Origin: VFZN01 sp963709325
GTDB taxonomy: Bacteria > Acidobacteriota > Vicinamibacteria > Vicinamibacterales > UBA2999
NCBI GenBank assembly: GCA_963709325.1
Contig: CAVPVV010000003.1
Span: forward strand, 3,534,001 to 3,598,000
Length of the DNA stretch: 64,000 nucleotides
Reading direction: 5' to 3'
This document shows, in pieces, positions 43,634 to 53,298 of this stretch. The notes beneath the pieces were generated by a model, which saw nothing but the letters and a program-made list of their open reading frames with translations, was not told the origin of the DNA and did not search any database. Positions within the stretch are counted from its first letter, which is position 1. Every line of letters begins with the position of its first letter. Made by a program: the position numbers and the translations under genes.

Positions 43634-44125
43634 TCAGCTCTTCTCGAACACCTGATGGTTGTTGACCTTCTGTCCCTGCGCGTTGGTGCCGGTCGAGGTG
43701 ACCGTCAAGGTCTTGCCGTCCGCCGAGATCACGCGCGCGTTGACGGTGGTCGGCTTGCCCTTCAGCGTGTACGAGGTCTCGATCGTGTTCGGGCCGGTAC
43801 GCTTGGCGACGACCATGTCACCGTCCGGGTTGCCGGTCACGGGTGCGGGCTTGCCATCGAGAGTCGCCGTGTACTCCCAGTGGATCTTCGAGCCATCCGG
43901 GGCGAGAAGGTCGACCACCGCCTTGACAGTCTGGCCGACGGTGCTGAAAGTCACGGTGCCGCTCTTTGGGGTGGGGCCGGGGGAATACTTGGACTTGGCC
44001 ACGTTGAGCGTCCAGGTGCCGAGGCCGGGAACGGAATCCTGGGCAACGGCCGTGTGTGCCATTGACAGGCTCAAGAAGCCGACGATCGTGATCGAGCACG
44101 CGGTCTTCCAGCAGGTCGTGACCAT
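43634..44125 (-). CDS. Secreted hypothetical protein
   Basis: A 163-residue exported protein with a signal peptide cleaved near TAVAQD (residue 28). The mature part has a LGTWTLNVAKSKYSPGP start and alternates short strands, like a small lipocalin-type beta barrel. Similar proteins, starting with GTWxLNxAKS, are common in Acidobacteria and have no assigned role. It reads towards the GH9 gene. Confidence 0.75.
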   Translation of the reverse strand: MVTTCWKTACSITIVGFLSLSMAHTAVAQDSVPGLGTWTLNVAKSKYSPGPTPKSGTVTFSTVGQTVKAVVDLLAPDGSKIHWEYTATLDGKPAPVTGNPDGDMVVAKRTGPNTIETSYTLKGKPTTVNARVISADGKTLTVTSTGTNAQGQKVNNHQVFEKS

Positions 44126-44175
44126 GGGATGCTCCTCTCTCGAACGACGTTGACGGTTGAGGTAGTTTGGATTCG

Positions 44176-44208
44176 TGCGTCCTTCGTTTTCGCGCCTTCG
44201 TGGTTCTT
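44176..44208. repeat. Partial copy of the ACGAAGGC hairpin arm
   Basis: GTGCGTCCTTCGTTTTCGCG followed by CCTTCGTGGTTCTTTT resembles the right arm of the hairpin at 30749-30799, with mismatches. It abuts the stop codon of the leftward carboxypeptidase gene. Confidence 0.6.
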
Positions 44209-45726
44209 TTACCGCCGGAACGCCGCAATCCGCGCCAGCGCCCGGTCGAACATCGCCTCGACGTCTGCCGAGGGCACAGTGTAGTTGTTGGCCAGGAACG
44301 AGAACGCCAGCGGCTCGTTGTCGGCGGTCAGCACGTAGCCGGACAGCGAGCGGATGTTGAACATCGATCCGGTCTTGGCCCAGACGCGGCCTTCAGCAGG
44401 CGTGCCCTTCATCTGGTCCGCGATCGAGCCGGCCACGCCTGACACCGGCAGCGCCGCGCGGTACGGACCGATCATCGCCGGGTCGTTCCACATCGCGGTC
44501 AGGAGTCGCACGAGAGCCTCGGCCGACACCATGTCGTAACGCGAGAGGCCGGATCCGTCGAACGCCGCGTAGAGGGCCGGGTCCACCCCGAGCGAGGTCA
44601 GCGTGTCCTGCAGCACCGGCAGACCCGCGGCTTCGCTCGCCGGCGCGCCCGGAGGGGACATCGTCCACAGCAGCGTCTCGGCGTAGCCGTTGCGGCTCCA
44701 CTTGAGCAGCGGATCGACGATCTCGTAGAGCGGGGCAGAGCGATCGGTGACCCACGTTTGCGCACCGGTCAGGTCGGGCGGCTGTCGCAGATCATCGATG
44801 TCGATCGCCGAGCCGCCGACGAAGACCCCCTTGCGCTGCAGTGCCTCGCGAAACGCGCTCAGGAACAGCGTCGTCGGATTGTCCACGGCGACGCGCCGGG
44901 TGCGTGGAGCCGAGTCCGCAGCCACCTGGCCCCGCACGTTGAGGAAGATTGTCCCCGGTACGCGATCGATCGAGAGCCGCGACGGCTGATCGGCCGCAAC
45001 GGTGACCACCTGGTTGTCTACCAGCAGGCCGTTGCCGAGCGGCGAGCTCGAGATGATCGCCGGCTTGCCCGCCTCGATGCCTGGCCCGATCAGCAGCTCG
45101 ATCTCGTTCTCGTTGTACTGGAGTGCGCCGATCGGAGAGGCGTAGTCGGTCACGAGGTCGTCCCACGTCCATCCCGAGCCCCAACCCGGCTCCGCGAACG
45201 CGTTGTCGTCGCCGATCAAGTGCCCACCGATCGCCCGCACGCCGCGGGCGGCGATCTGGCCGGCCCAGTCGTCCAGCGCGGTCCAGCGATCGGGGTGCCG
45301 CCGGTTAATCGTCGGATCGCCGCTGCCCACCACGATCAGGTTGCCGTCGAGCGTACCGTCTGGCTCGAGTGTCCCGGTGGCGAGCACGCGAGTGGTGTAG
45401 CGATAGTCCCAGCCGAGCCTGCGCGCGGCGGCGGCCACCGTCAGCAGCTTCTGGTTCGAGGCCGGCACCATCATCCGCCGCTCGTTGAGCGCGAAGATGG
45501 TATCGCCGGTGAGGAGGGAGCGAACCAGGACGCCGATGTGCGCGTTCTCGAGCGGCGCTGGAGAGAACTCCGCGCGTAAATCGCCAGCCAGCGCCGGCGA
45601 ACTCGCGGTCGGGACGGGGGAGATGGGCGCCGGGAAGGGCGGATCGTGGACGAAACGCGACCCGCAGGCAGCAACGGCCAGCGCGGTCGTGAACAGAACA
45701 ACCGCGCGGACCGCTGGCCCCGGCAT
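44209..45726 (-). CDS. dacB: D-alanyl-D-alanine carboxypeptidase/endopeptidase (PBP4 type)
   Basis: Cell-wall hydrolase of the PBP4 (S13) family. The 505-residue protein has a possible lipobox (LAVAAC, Cys21), SxxK at Ser90-Lys93 in ASNQKLL, the family motif region SGLSRYD and the KTG box in AKTGSM. The inserted domain typical of PBP4 covers roughly residues 130-300. It trims D-Ala or splits cross-links in peptidoglycan. It is the last gene of a five-gene leftward operon; linkage to the ABC genes may be functional or incidental. Confidence 0.93.
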   Translation of the reverse strand: MPGPAVRAVVLFTTALAVAACGSRFVHDPPFPAPISPVPTASSPALAGDLRAEFSPAPLENAHIGVLVRSLLTGDTIFALNERRMMVPASNQKLLTVAAAARRLGWDYRYTTRVLATGTLEPDGTLDGNLIVVGSGDPTINRRHPDRWTALDDWAGQIAARGVRAIGGHLIGDDNAFAEPGWGSGWTWDDLVTDYASPIGALQYNENEIELLIGPGIEAGKPAIISSSPLGNGLLVDNQVVTVAADQPSRLSIDRVPGTIFLNVRGQVAADSAPRTRRVAVDNPTTLFLSAFREALQRKGVFVGGSAIDIDDLRQPPDLTGAQTWVTDRSAPLYEIVDPLLKWSRNGYAETLLWTMSPPGAPASEAAGLPVLQDTLTSLGVDPALYAAFDGSGLSRYDMVSAEALVRLLTAMWNDPAMIGPYRAALPVSGVAGSIADQMKGTPAEGRVWAKTGSMFNIRSLSGYVLTADNEPLAFSFLANNYTVPSADVEAMFDRALARIAAFRR

Positions 45727-45737
45727 GCCCGACGGCG

Positions 45738-47120
45738 CTACTGCTTCGCGGGCGGCGGCGTGGCGGGCGTCTCCGCCGGCTTGGCCGACGGCGCGACTGC
45801 GCCGTCGATCGCGTCGAGTGCCGCCTTGAGGCTGTCGGCGGCGACTTCGCCAGTCGCCTGCTCACCCTCGCGATTTCCGTAGGCCTGCCCGCCGGCGCGG
45901 CCCACCTTCACGCGCTCGAACTTGCCGTTGTCGTAGCTGACGCTCACCGTCAGGATCGGCGCGTTGAGCCCGGTCGGCTTCGTCCCATCCACAAGCGCCC
46001 CCATCTTGAGGTCGGTGAGCTTGTTGAGCAGATCATCCAGCTTTGGCCGGTCAGCGTCGACGGCCTGCCCGCCCTCGGGCGCAACCTGCCAGACATCGGC
46101 ATTGTCGCGCTTGATCTTCGAGAACTCCCAGGTCTTCGCCCCTCCATCGGTGCGCGTGACCCGCACCTTGTCCATCGAGAAGGGCCGCGCCTCGAAAAAA
46201 TCCTTCTTGTGGTACTGGTCGAACGGCTTCTTGAGGTCGTCGGCCAGCGTGGTGTCGAGGGTGAACACCATCGGCCGGGACTTGTCGCGCGCGTACGGCT
46301 TGTCGCCGGCGTTGCTGATCTCGAGGACGGCCTGGCTGCTGCCGCTCCCGATCGCGATCGTGATGCCCGGCCGATCCAGCCCGTACTTCTTGAGATCGGC
46401 AGGGTTAGCGTCGACGATCTCGGACATGCCGGCGGTGGAGAGCCGCGTGAGCAGCCCTTCGATCGTGGAGTAGTCGCCGCGGCCGGCGATCGGCTTGTCG
46501 ACCTTCCACTCGCTGTCCTTCCGTGTCATGCGGATGCTGTCTTTGCCCCGGGTCAATTCGAGCGCATCGACCTTGTCGCGCTCGAACTTCACCACCCGCT
46601 TGTCGCGCAGATCGAACGGCTTCTTGTCGAAGGTCGTTTCCAGGTACGACGAGACCAGGAACACCTTCTTGGAGCCGGGCATCACCGCGTAAACGTCGCC
46701 GGCGGTCGGCGTCTTGTCGCCGAGGTGTACTTCACCGCTCTTGCCGCCCTCGGCCTTGAAGGCGATTTTGATTTTCGGTTCGGCGAGGCCGTAGGGTGCC
46801 AGGTCGCTGGCGTTCTCGTCGACCACGCGGGTCTGCTCGAGCGAAGTGATGTTCGTCGCCAGGCTCGAAGCCTCGGTGACGTCGGCGTCAGTCGCCTCGG
46901 GCGCAGCCATCTGCCAGCCTGAGTCCCTCTTGACCAGCGAGCTGGTCTGGCCGTTGACGGTGATGGTCAGCTCGTTCACCTGCCCGGACTCGACGCCCGC
47001 GAACACCTTCTCGTTGGGTGTCGTGCCCGACGCCGGCTTCTTCGAATCGAAGAAGTAGATGTAGGCGCCCAGTCCGGCCAGCACCAGGACGAGCGCCAGG
47101 TTGGACCACAGCCCGCGCAC
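45738..47120 (-). CDS. DUF4340 membrane-anchored protein
   Basis: A 460-residue protein with one N-terminal helix (residues 6-25) and a long exported region composed of DUF4340 repeats, each with WxxxKP(I)xxRGDYSTIE-like turns and LxxLLTRLS helices. It ends in a Pro/Ala-rich tail. DUF4340 proteins are encoded with Gld-type ABC exporters, as here (two bases from the GldG-like gene), and are thought to be accessory periplasmic parts. The substrate is unknown. Confidence 0.9.
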   Translation of the reverse strand: MRGLWSNLALVLVLAGLGAYIYFFDSKKPASGTTPNEKVFAGVESGQVNELTITVNGQTSSLVKRDSGWQMAAPEATDADVTEASSLATNITSLEQTRVVDENASDLAPYGLAEPKIKIAFKAEGGKSGEVHLGDKTPTAGDVYAVMPGSKKVFLVSSYLETTFDKKPFDLRDKRVVKFERDKVDALELTRGKDSIRMTRKDSEWKVDKPIAGRGDYSTIEGLLTRLSTAGMSEIVDANPADLKKYGLDRPGITIAIGSGSSQAVLEISNAGDKPYARDKSRPMVFTLDTTLADDLKKPFDQYHKKDFFEARPFSMDKVRVTRTDGGAKTWEFSKIKRDNADVWQVAPEGGQAVDADRPKLDDLLNKLTDLKMGALVDGTKPTGLNAPILTVSVSYDNGKFERVKVGRAGGQAYGNREGEQATGEVAADSLKAALDAIDGAVAPSAKPAETPATPPPAKQ

Positions 47121-47122
47121 GG

Positions 47123-48763
47123 CTACCTTCTCCCGTACCAGCTGTAGATGCCGGCGGCGAAGACCAACCCCGGCAGGATGAAGACCGACAGCAGGAAGAT
47201 GCGGCTTTGCGCGTCAGCGGTGAGCGTCAGCCGCCGATCTTCAGCTTCGCGGGGCCGGATCGCGATCAGGTTCTCCTGCTGCGCCAGCCAGTTGACCGAG
47301 TTCAGGAAGAAGTCGCGATTTCCCTGGACGCCAAGGATGCCGTTGCTGGCGAAGTCCGAATCGCCGATGACGACAATCCGCGATTCGGGTTTGGGCGGTT
47401 CGGGCGTATTCGGGTTCGCGGTCTGCTCCGGCTTGGCCTCGGCGGGCTTTGCCGGCGCCTCCGTGGCCGGCGCGGAAACTGCCGCGCCGAGCGAGATCGG
47501 ACCGGGCTTGTCGCCCTTTTCAGGGTTGAGCGCGACCCGTCCATCGCCCTTTGCCAGGCCCGCGATGTCGGCTTCCGCCCAGCTCTGCGCGCTGGTCTGG
47601 ACGAGGCTCTGCGGCGTGTGGCCGTTGGCGCCGCCCTCGACGGCGTCAACCGACCGCGCGAGCGGATAGGCGGTCATCAGCTGGAAGTTCGTCGTGATCG
47701 CGTGCGACGGATAGCTTGCGGCCACGGGTACCGAGGCGTCGGTCCCGAGCAGCTGGCCGATGCCACTGGCGTCGACAACGATGTTGGTCCCGACGTTGAA
47801 GCCCCATTCCTTCAGGAACCCGTCGAGCACCGGCATTCCCTTGGTCGGGTCGTCCGGCGGGTCGAGCATGACGAGCACCTTGCCGCCCTTGGCGACGTAC
47901 TTCTTCACCGCGTCGATCTCGGGCGGCAGGAAGTCGGTGCGGGGCCCGGCGACGACCAGCACCGTAGCGTCCCCCGGCACCTCGGGTTTCTGGACAAGGA
48001 CGATCTTGTCCACCGAGTAGTTGTCGGAGCCGAGCGCGGCGGTGATCGCGCTGTACCCCGTGCGGTCCGAGCTGCCGGTGTCCTTCTCGCCATGTCCCTG
48101 CGTGAAGTAGACCTTCTTGGTCTGGCCGGTGACGACCTTGATCAACGCGTTGGCGATCGCCTGCTCGTCACTGCTCGTCACCCGCTCGCTGCGGTCCTTG
48201 TACTCCAGCACGATCGTCCCGAGCGACTGGATCTGCGCCGCCTTGGCGCGGATCGGGTTCTTCTCGGGATCGATGTACTCCGTCGAGATCTTGGACGAGT
48301 GGTAGGAGTAGACCTCGAGTCGATCGCGGTAGCCCTCGAGCTGAAGCTCGCGATCGAACACCGTCATCTTCACCGGCGCGTCCAGGTTCTGCAGCACCTT
48401 GATCGTCTGATCCGACAGGCTGTAGACCTGGTTGGAGGTGAGGTCCCAGCGCTTGTTCTGCCGCGAGGCGAGGTAGTTGACCGCGACCAGGATCCCGGTG
48501 AACACCAGCACGCTGACCATCGCCAGCGTGCCGTACTTGGCGGATCGGCCCTTGTAGAACTCGCCGATGTCCCGCCACTGGCCGGCGATGTAGACCAGCA
48601 CCAGGGCCAGACCGGCCCACGCCGCGTACTGCTGGTACTGCGCCCACTCGGGCCGCAGGAACTTGATGCCGACCGAGGCGAACACCAGCAGCGTTCCGAC
48701 CCAGCCGATGACGCCGAACACGGTCGGGCCACCGGCGTTCTTATTCAGGGTTTCGGTGCTCAT
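47123..48763 (-). CDS. GldG-like ABC exporter auxiliary protein
   Basis: A 546-residue protein with N-terminal membrane helices (about residues 12-30, 40-58, 77-95), an exported domain with a YIDPEKNPIRA segment near 160 and the conserved ITAALGSDNYSVDKI strand, and a C-terminal helix near 520. The GNRDFFLNSVNWLA segment near 475 is characteristic of the ABC-type uncharacterised transport domain seen in GldG. In Bacteroidetes, GldAFG supports gliding; here motility is unproven. It lies between the permease and DUF4340 genes. Confidence 0.9.
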   Translation of the reverse strand: MSTETLNKNAGGPTVFGVIGWVGTLLVFASVGIKFLRPEWAQYQQYAAWAGLALVLVYIAGQWRDIGEFYKGRSAKYGTLAMVSVLVFTGILVAVNYLASRQNKRWDLTSNQVYSLSDQTIKVLQNLDAPVKMTVFDRELQLEGYRDRLEVYSYHSSKISTEYIDPEKNPIRAKAAQIQSLGTIVLEYKDRSERVTSSDEQAIANALIKVVTGQTKKVYFTQGHGEKDTGSSDRTGYSAITAALGSDNYSVDKIVLVQKPEVPGDATVLVVAGPRTDFLPPEIDAVKKYVAKGGKVLVMLDPPDDPTKGMPVLDGFLKEWGFNVGTNIVVDASGIGQLLGTDASVPVAASYPSHAITTNFQLMTAYPLARSVDAVEGGANGHTPQSLVQTSAQSWAEADIAGLAKGDGRVALNPEKGDKPGPISLGAAVSAPATEAPAKPAEAKPEQTANPNTPEPPKPESRIVVIGDSDFASNGILGVQGNRDFFLNSVNWLAQQENLIAIRPREAEDRRLTLTADAQSRIFLLSVFILPGLVFAAGIYSWYGRR

Positions 48764-48767
48764 CGGG

Positions 48768-49532
48768 CTAGCCCCTCCACCGCTCGCTGTCCACCGACTT
48801 CATCGTCAGGAACAGGCCCATGGCGATGAAGCTGAAGTAGTAGACGACGTGCTTGGTGTCGATGATGCCCTTCGCGAAGTCGTCGAAGTGCTCGGTGATC
48901 GACAGGTAACTGAGAATCGTCTGGGCGGTCGGGCCGACGAAGGTGGACACCCAGTTGATGACCCACAGCAGCAGGAACACCGAGAAGGTGATCATCCCGG
49001 CGACGATCTGGTTGCGGGTCAGGCTCGAGATGAACAGCCCGAGCGAGAGGAAGCTGCCGCCCATCAGCAGCAGGCCGAGGTAGCCGGTGGCAATTGGTTT
49101 CCACTCCGGCGTGCCGAACAGGAACAGGACGCCCATGTGAATCAGCGTCACCGCCAGCATCGCCGCGAACAGCCCGAGCGCGCCGAGAAACTTGCCCATG
49201 ATGATCTCGAAGTCGGTGATCGGCGAGGTGAGGAGCAGCTCGATCGTGCCCGAGCGCTTTTCCTCGGCGTAGGTCCGCATCGTGATCAGCGGGAACACCA
49301 GCAGCATGATCACCGTCGCGTTCATCAGGAGCGGCGAGATCAACATCTGGTTGACGTTGAGCGAGCCGCCCGGGCCGCCCATCATCTGCATGCTCTGCCG
49401 GTCGAAGAACGCGACCAGCGTGTAGAAGAACCAGCCGAAGAGCAGCGCGTAGAACCCGACCAGCACGTAGCCGATCGGCGAGGCGAAATAGCCGCGCAGC
49501 TCCTTGCCAGCGATCGCCAGCACGTTACGCAT
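48768..49532 (-). CDS. ABC-2 type permease (GldF-like)
   Basis: A 254-residue integral membrane protein with six hydrophobic helices. The N-terminal VLAIAGKELRGYFASPIGYV and the central TMRTYAEEKRSGTIELLLTSP motif are typical of ABC-2 permeases such as GldF and NosY. It pairs with the ATPase (overlap of eight bases) and the GldG-like protein. Confidence 0.92.
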   Translation of the reverse strand: MRNVLAIAGKELRGYFASPIGYVLVGFYALLFGWFFYTLVAFFDRQSMQMMGGPGGSLNVNQMLISPLLMNATVIMLLVFPLITMRTYAEEKRSGTIELLLTSPITDFEIIMGKFLGALGLFAAMLAVTLIHMGVLFLFGTPEWKPIATGYLGLLLMGGSFLSLGLFISSLTRNQIVAGMITFSVFLLLWVINWVSTFVGPTAQTILSYLSITEHFDDFAKGIIDTKHVVYYFSFIAMGLFLTMKSVDSERWRG

Positions 49533-50499
49533 TCGCCACCTCCTGTTCGACAGCCGCCGCGGCCTCGCCGGTTTCCTCGGTGGTCACGGTGAGGAAGATG
49601 TCCTCTAGGCTCAGCCGCAGCGGCCGCAGCTCGGTCAGGCCCCAGCCGCGCGTGACTATTGCCGCCGCCAGCTCCCGGCGCACGTCGGCGCCCCTCTCGC
49701 TGTCCACCTCGAAGGTGGCGAGCGCCGCGGCCTGCGGCTCGGCGCGGACGCCGGTGACGCCCTGGACGTTACGCAGCGCCGCTTCCGCCTCCGCCGGCGG
49801 GCCGTCGGTCTGGACGATCACCGTCGCAGCGCCGTGCATGCGATGCGTGAGGTTCTCGGGCGAGTCTTCCGCGACGACGCGCCCCTTGTTGATGATCACG
49901 ACCCGCTGGCAGGTCTGTGAAACCTCGGGAAGGATGTGCGTGCTCAGGACGATCGTATGGGTGCCCGCGAGTTCGCGAATCAGCTGCCGTGTCTCGATGA
50001 TCTGCTTCGGGTCGAGACCAGCGGTCGGTTCGTCGAGCACGAGCACATCCGGGTTGTGAATGATCGCCTGGGCGAGGCCGACTCGCTGCCTGTAGCCCTT
50101 CGAGAGCTTGGCGCAGTGCCGGTCGGCCATGTCAGCGACCCACGTCCGCTTCATGACCGCGTCAACCCGATCCTTGATGTGCGCGCGCAGCCCTTTGATC
50201 TTCGCGACGAACGTCAGGTATTCCCGGACCGTCATGTCGGGATAGAGCGGCGGGGTTTCCGGCAGGTAACCAGTCCGCTTCTTCGCTTCGAGCGGCTGCT
50301 CGAACACGTCGTAGCCGGCGACCGTCGCCCTGCCGCTCGTTGCCGGCATGTAGCCGGTGAGGATTCGCATCGTCGTGGTCTTCCCGGCGCCGTTGGGCCC
50401 CAGGAAGCCGAGAATCTGGCCGGACTCGACGCGAAAGCTCACGTCGTCGACCGCGGTGACCGGCCCGTAACGTTTAGAGAGGTGATCCACCTCAATCAC
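49525..50499 (-). CDS. ABC transporter ATP-binding protein (GldA-like)
   Basis: A 324-residue ATPase. Walker A GPNGAGKTT (near residue 36), Q loop, signature LSKGYRQRVGLAQA, Walker B VLVLDEPTAGLD and switch His in STHILPE are all intact. The C-terminal 100 residues form the extra domain seen in ABC-2 ATPases. The start is GTG at 50499 with GGAG upstream. First gene of the leftward five-gene operon; divergent from the penicillin-acylase gene, with about 160 bases for both promoters. Confidence 0.94.
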   Translation of the reverse strand: MIEVDHLSKRYGPVTAVDDVSFRVESGQILGFLGPNGAGKTTTMRILTGYMPATSGRATVAGYDVFEQPLEAKKRTGYLPETPPLYPDMTVREYLTFVAKIKGLRAHIKDRVDAVMKRTWVADMADRHCAKLSKGYRQRVGLAQAIIHNPDVLVLDEPTAGLDPKQIIETRQLIRELAGTHTIVLSTHILPEVSQTCQRVVIINKGRVVAEDSPENLTHRMHGAATVIVQTDGPPAEAEAALRNVQGVTGVRAEPQAAALATFEVDSERGADVRRELAAAIVTRGWGLTELRPLRLSLEDIFLTVTTEETGEAAAAVEQEVANA

Positions 50500-50657
50500 A
50501 ATGTCGCTCCGGATAAATTAAATCGGTGTAAGATCTAGACCCGGCGTTACATAGGGACGCCAGCCCCCCATCCTAATCGAACCCTCCGCAGGCGGCAAGA
50601 TGTGTCCTAAAGCCGCGAGGGCTGTCGGTCGAAAATGCCGTCTGGGAGCCAAAGCGT

Positions 50658-53162
50658 TTGAAGCGACTGCTAGTCGTCCTGCTCGCCGCCTTCGTGCTGG
50701 TCCTCGCGGGTGGAGGATGGTGGTGGGCACGCCAACCCCTCCCCTTGTTGGACGGCCAACTGGGGGTCAGCGGCCTGAAAGATCCAGTGGAAGTTCTTTT
50801 CGACGGGTACGCCGTTCCCCACGTCTACGCGCGGGACCCGGAAGACGTCTGGTTTACGGCCGGCGTGCTGCACGCGCGCGAGCGGCTGTGGCAGATGGAG
50901 CTCTATCGGCGCGTCACCTCGGGCCGGCTCTCGGAAATCCTGGGCGAGGCGACCCTCCCAATTGACAAGCGGTTCCTGACGCTGAACCTGCGGGCGGCCG
51001 CGGAGGCCGAGTGGCAGCGGGCCCGGCCGGAAGTGAAGTCCGCGCTCGAGCGCTACGCCGCCGGGGTCAATGCCGCGGCAGGTGCGCTCCAGTCCCGGCA
51101 GCGGCCGATCGAGATGCAGCTGCTTGGCGTCACACCGGCGCCCTGGACGCCGGTGGATACGCTCGCCGTCGGGCGGCTGCTGGCGTGGCGCCTGGCGGAA
51201 AACCATCAATCCGAGCTGGTTCGGGCCGCCGTCGCCCAGAAGCTGGGTCCCGACGCCGCCCGGCAGTTGAGCGGTCGCTACCCGCCGGACGCCCCGACGA
51301 TTCTCGGACCAGCCACCGATTCGGTCCCGTCGGAATCCGAGAGCGGCGATCCCGCTCGCTCGCAACCGGCGGCGCCGCCGCCGGCCGCACCACCGGAGAC
51401 GCCTGGAAAGCCGCAGGCGCCAGGTTCCGAGAGCTGGCCCGCCGGGCTCGAGTGGCTGGACCCGATGGCAAAGCGCGGCAACAGCAACAACTGGGTCGTG
51501 GCCGGCACCAGGACAAGCACGAAGCGCCCGATTCTCGCCAACGATCCGCACCTGCAGGTGGAGTTTCCGTCGGTCTGGTACGAGCTGCACCTGGTGGCCG
51601 CCGGCCTCGACGTGATCGGCGTCACCATTCCGGGCGTGCCGTTCGTGATCATCGGCCACAACCGGCGGATCGCGTGGGGGTTCACGAACTCCGGCGCCGA
51701 TGTCCAGGATCTCGCGCTCGAACGGCTCGACGTCCCACGCAAGCGCTACATGTCCAGCAGCGGGTGGCAGCCGGCGAAGGTGACACGCGTCGAGATCCCG
51801 GTTCGCGGCCGCGCCGCCGAGCCGTTCGACGTGTGGGAGACACCGCGCGGAATCGTCTTTTCCGAGCCCGGCGTGGATTGGGAGGCGCCTCCGGCATGGA
51901 TGTCGCCCGGTGCGGGCGAGGCGCCCACGGCGCAGGTCTCGGCCTACGCGCTCCGCTGGTCGGGCGTTGACGGCGACACCGTATCGAGCTTCGAGCTGCT
52001 CGATCGCGCGATCGACTGGCAGACCTTCACTGCGGCAATCGATCGCTTCGATACGCCGTCGCAGAACGCCGTTTATGCCGACGTGGACGGCAACATCGGC
52101 TACGCGCTCAACGGCCGTTTGCCGGTGCGCTCGTCAGGTGACGGCACGATGCCGGTGAGCGGAGTGGCCGGGCTCGGCTGGATCGACGGGCCGCCGCCGC
52201 AGCTTCCGCGCGTCCTCAACCCGCCGTCCGGATATCTCACGTCGTCGAACAACGAAGTGGATCGACGGTCCGAGGTAATGATTACCCGCGATTGGGCGGC
52301 GCCATTCCGCACGACCCGCATTCACGAGATCTTGTCCGCGAGCACGACGCTCGGGCTCGACGACATGACGCGCCTGCAGACCGATACGAAGAGCCTTGGC
52401 GCGGCGCGCGTGTTGGCCGGAGTTGCCGCGGCGCTCGAGGCAGCGAAGAAGCAGGACGCCGAAGCATCGGCCGTCGAGACGTTGACCGAGCTGGCCGCCT
52501 GGGATGGTGTGGTCGACGCCCGGCCGGTGGTGACCCTGTACGAAGCGTTCGAGCACGCGGTATGGCGGCGCACCTTCATCGACGAGATGGGCGAGCCGCT
52601 CTTCCGCGTCTTCTATCAATGGGCGGGCGGCGAGCGGCCGGCTGGCCTGCACGCGATCGTCGACGACCGGCAATCGCGCTGGTTCGACGACATCGCGACC
52701 ATCGAAAAGCGCGAAACGCGCGACGACATTTACATCCTCGCAGCCCGCGACGCAGCCGAGATGGTCCAGGCGGAGTTCGGCCGCGGCAGCGGTCGTGCCT
52801 GGGATCGGGTCCATGCGATCACGTTCGAGCACCCGTTGGGACAGGGCTCGTGGTGGCGCTCCTGGCTGTTCAGCAGGGGACCGGTGCCCATCACCGGCGA
52901 CGGGACGACGGTGATGCGGGTGAGCTGGAGCCGTTCCCGGCCCTTTCGCGGCTGGGAGCTGCCCTCATGGCGGCAGGTCCTTGACGTTGGCGAATGGGAC
53001 CAGGCCCGGGTGGTCCTTCCGACCGGCCAGAGCGGCCATCTGATGAGCTCGCACTACTTCGATCAGAACGAGCTCTGGCGTACCGGCCAATACCGGACTC
53101 AGCCGTTTACCCGAACCGCCGTCCAGGCCGCCCAGGCGCATCGCCTGCTGCTCGTTCCCTGA
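50658..53162 (+). CDS. Penicillin acylase family hydrolase
   Basis: An 834-residue exported Ntn hydrolase. The signal anchor covers residues 2-25. The alpha chain ends before the autocatalytic site KRGNSNNWVVAG, in which Ser276 would be the new N-terminal nucleophile of the beta chain; a Pro/Ala-rich spacer (residues 225-260) precedes it. DPHLQVEFPSVWYELHL and the late segment with GQSGHLMSSHYFDQ belong to the family. Substrates may be beta-lactams, N-acyl homoserine lactones or other amides; none can be named. The start is TTG at 50658 with GGGAG upstream. Confidence 0.93.
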   Translation: MKRLLVVLLAAFVLVLAGGGWWWARQPLPLLDGQLGVSGLKDPVEVLFDGYAVPHVYARDPEDVWFTAGVLHARERLWQMELYRRVTSGRLSEILGEATLPIDKRFLTLNLRAAAEAEWQRARPEVKSALERYAAGVNAAAGALQSRQRPIEMQLLGVTPAPWTPVDTLAVGRLLAWRLAENHQSELVRAAVAQKLGPDAARQLSGRYPPDAPTILGPATDSVPSESESGDPARSQPAAPPPAAPPETPGKPQAPGSESWPAGLEWLDPMAKRGNSNNWVVAGTRTSTKRPILANDPHLQVEFPSVWYELHLVAAGLDVIGVTIPGVPFVIIGHNRRIAWGFTNSGADVQDLALERLDVPRKRYMSSSGWQPAKVTRVEIPVRGRAAEPFDVWETPRGIVFSEPGVDWEAPPAWMSPGAGEAPTAQVSAYALRWSGVDGDTVSSFELLDRAIDWQTFTAAIDRFDTPSQNAVYADVDGNIGYALNGRLPVRSSGDGTMPVSGVAGLGWIDGPPPQLPRVLNPPSGYLTSSNNEVDRRSEVMITRDWAAPFRTTRIHEILSASTTLGLDDMTRLQTDTKSLGAARVLAGVAAALEAAKKQDAEASAVETLTELAAWDGVVDARPVVTLYEAFEHAVWRRTFIDEMGEPLFRVFYQWAGGERPAGLHAIVDDRQSRWFDDIATIEKRETRDDIYILAARDAAEMVQAEFGRGSGRAWDRVHAITFEHPLGQGSWWRSWLFSRGPVPITGDGTTVMRVSWSRSRPFRGWELPSWRQVLDVGEWDQARVVLPTGQSGHLMSSHYFDQNELWRTGQYRTQPFTRTAVQAAQAHRLLLVP

Positions 53163-53163
53163 C

Positions 53164-53262
53164 AAGGCAGAAGGCCCAAAGGCAGAAGGCCAAGGCAGGC
53201 ACCGGTGCACCGCAGCACCCCTGCACCCCTGCACCCCTGCACCCGTGCACCCTTGCACCTTC
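53164..53262. repeat. AAGGCAG repeat followed by CTGCACCC octamers
   Basis: Two tandem-repeat types adjoin. From 53164 to 53199, several AAGGCAG heptamers with variants begin right after the acylase stop (TGACAAGGCAG, as after glmM). From 53214 to 53261, about six octamers of the GCACCCCT type follow. Confidence 0.85.
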
Positions 53263-53280
53263 CCCCCTTTTGTTCTAACG

Positions 53281-53298
53281 TATGAACAATTGCTCATA
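53281..53298 (+). promoter_or_regulatory. ArsR/SmtB-type operator
   Basis: TATGAACAATTGCTCATA is an almost perfect 18-base inverted repeat (one mismatched pair), closely like the metal-sensor operators of SmtB, ZiaR and CzrA. Its last base is the A of the start codon of the repressor gene, so bound repressor would cover the translation start and any promoter nearby. Autoregulation of the repressor/ATPase pair is likely. Confidence 0.8.

Noticed and set aside
53164..53262. CRISPR-like array
   Set aside because: The repeats are 7-8 bases, directly tandem, without spacers, and no cas genes are present.
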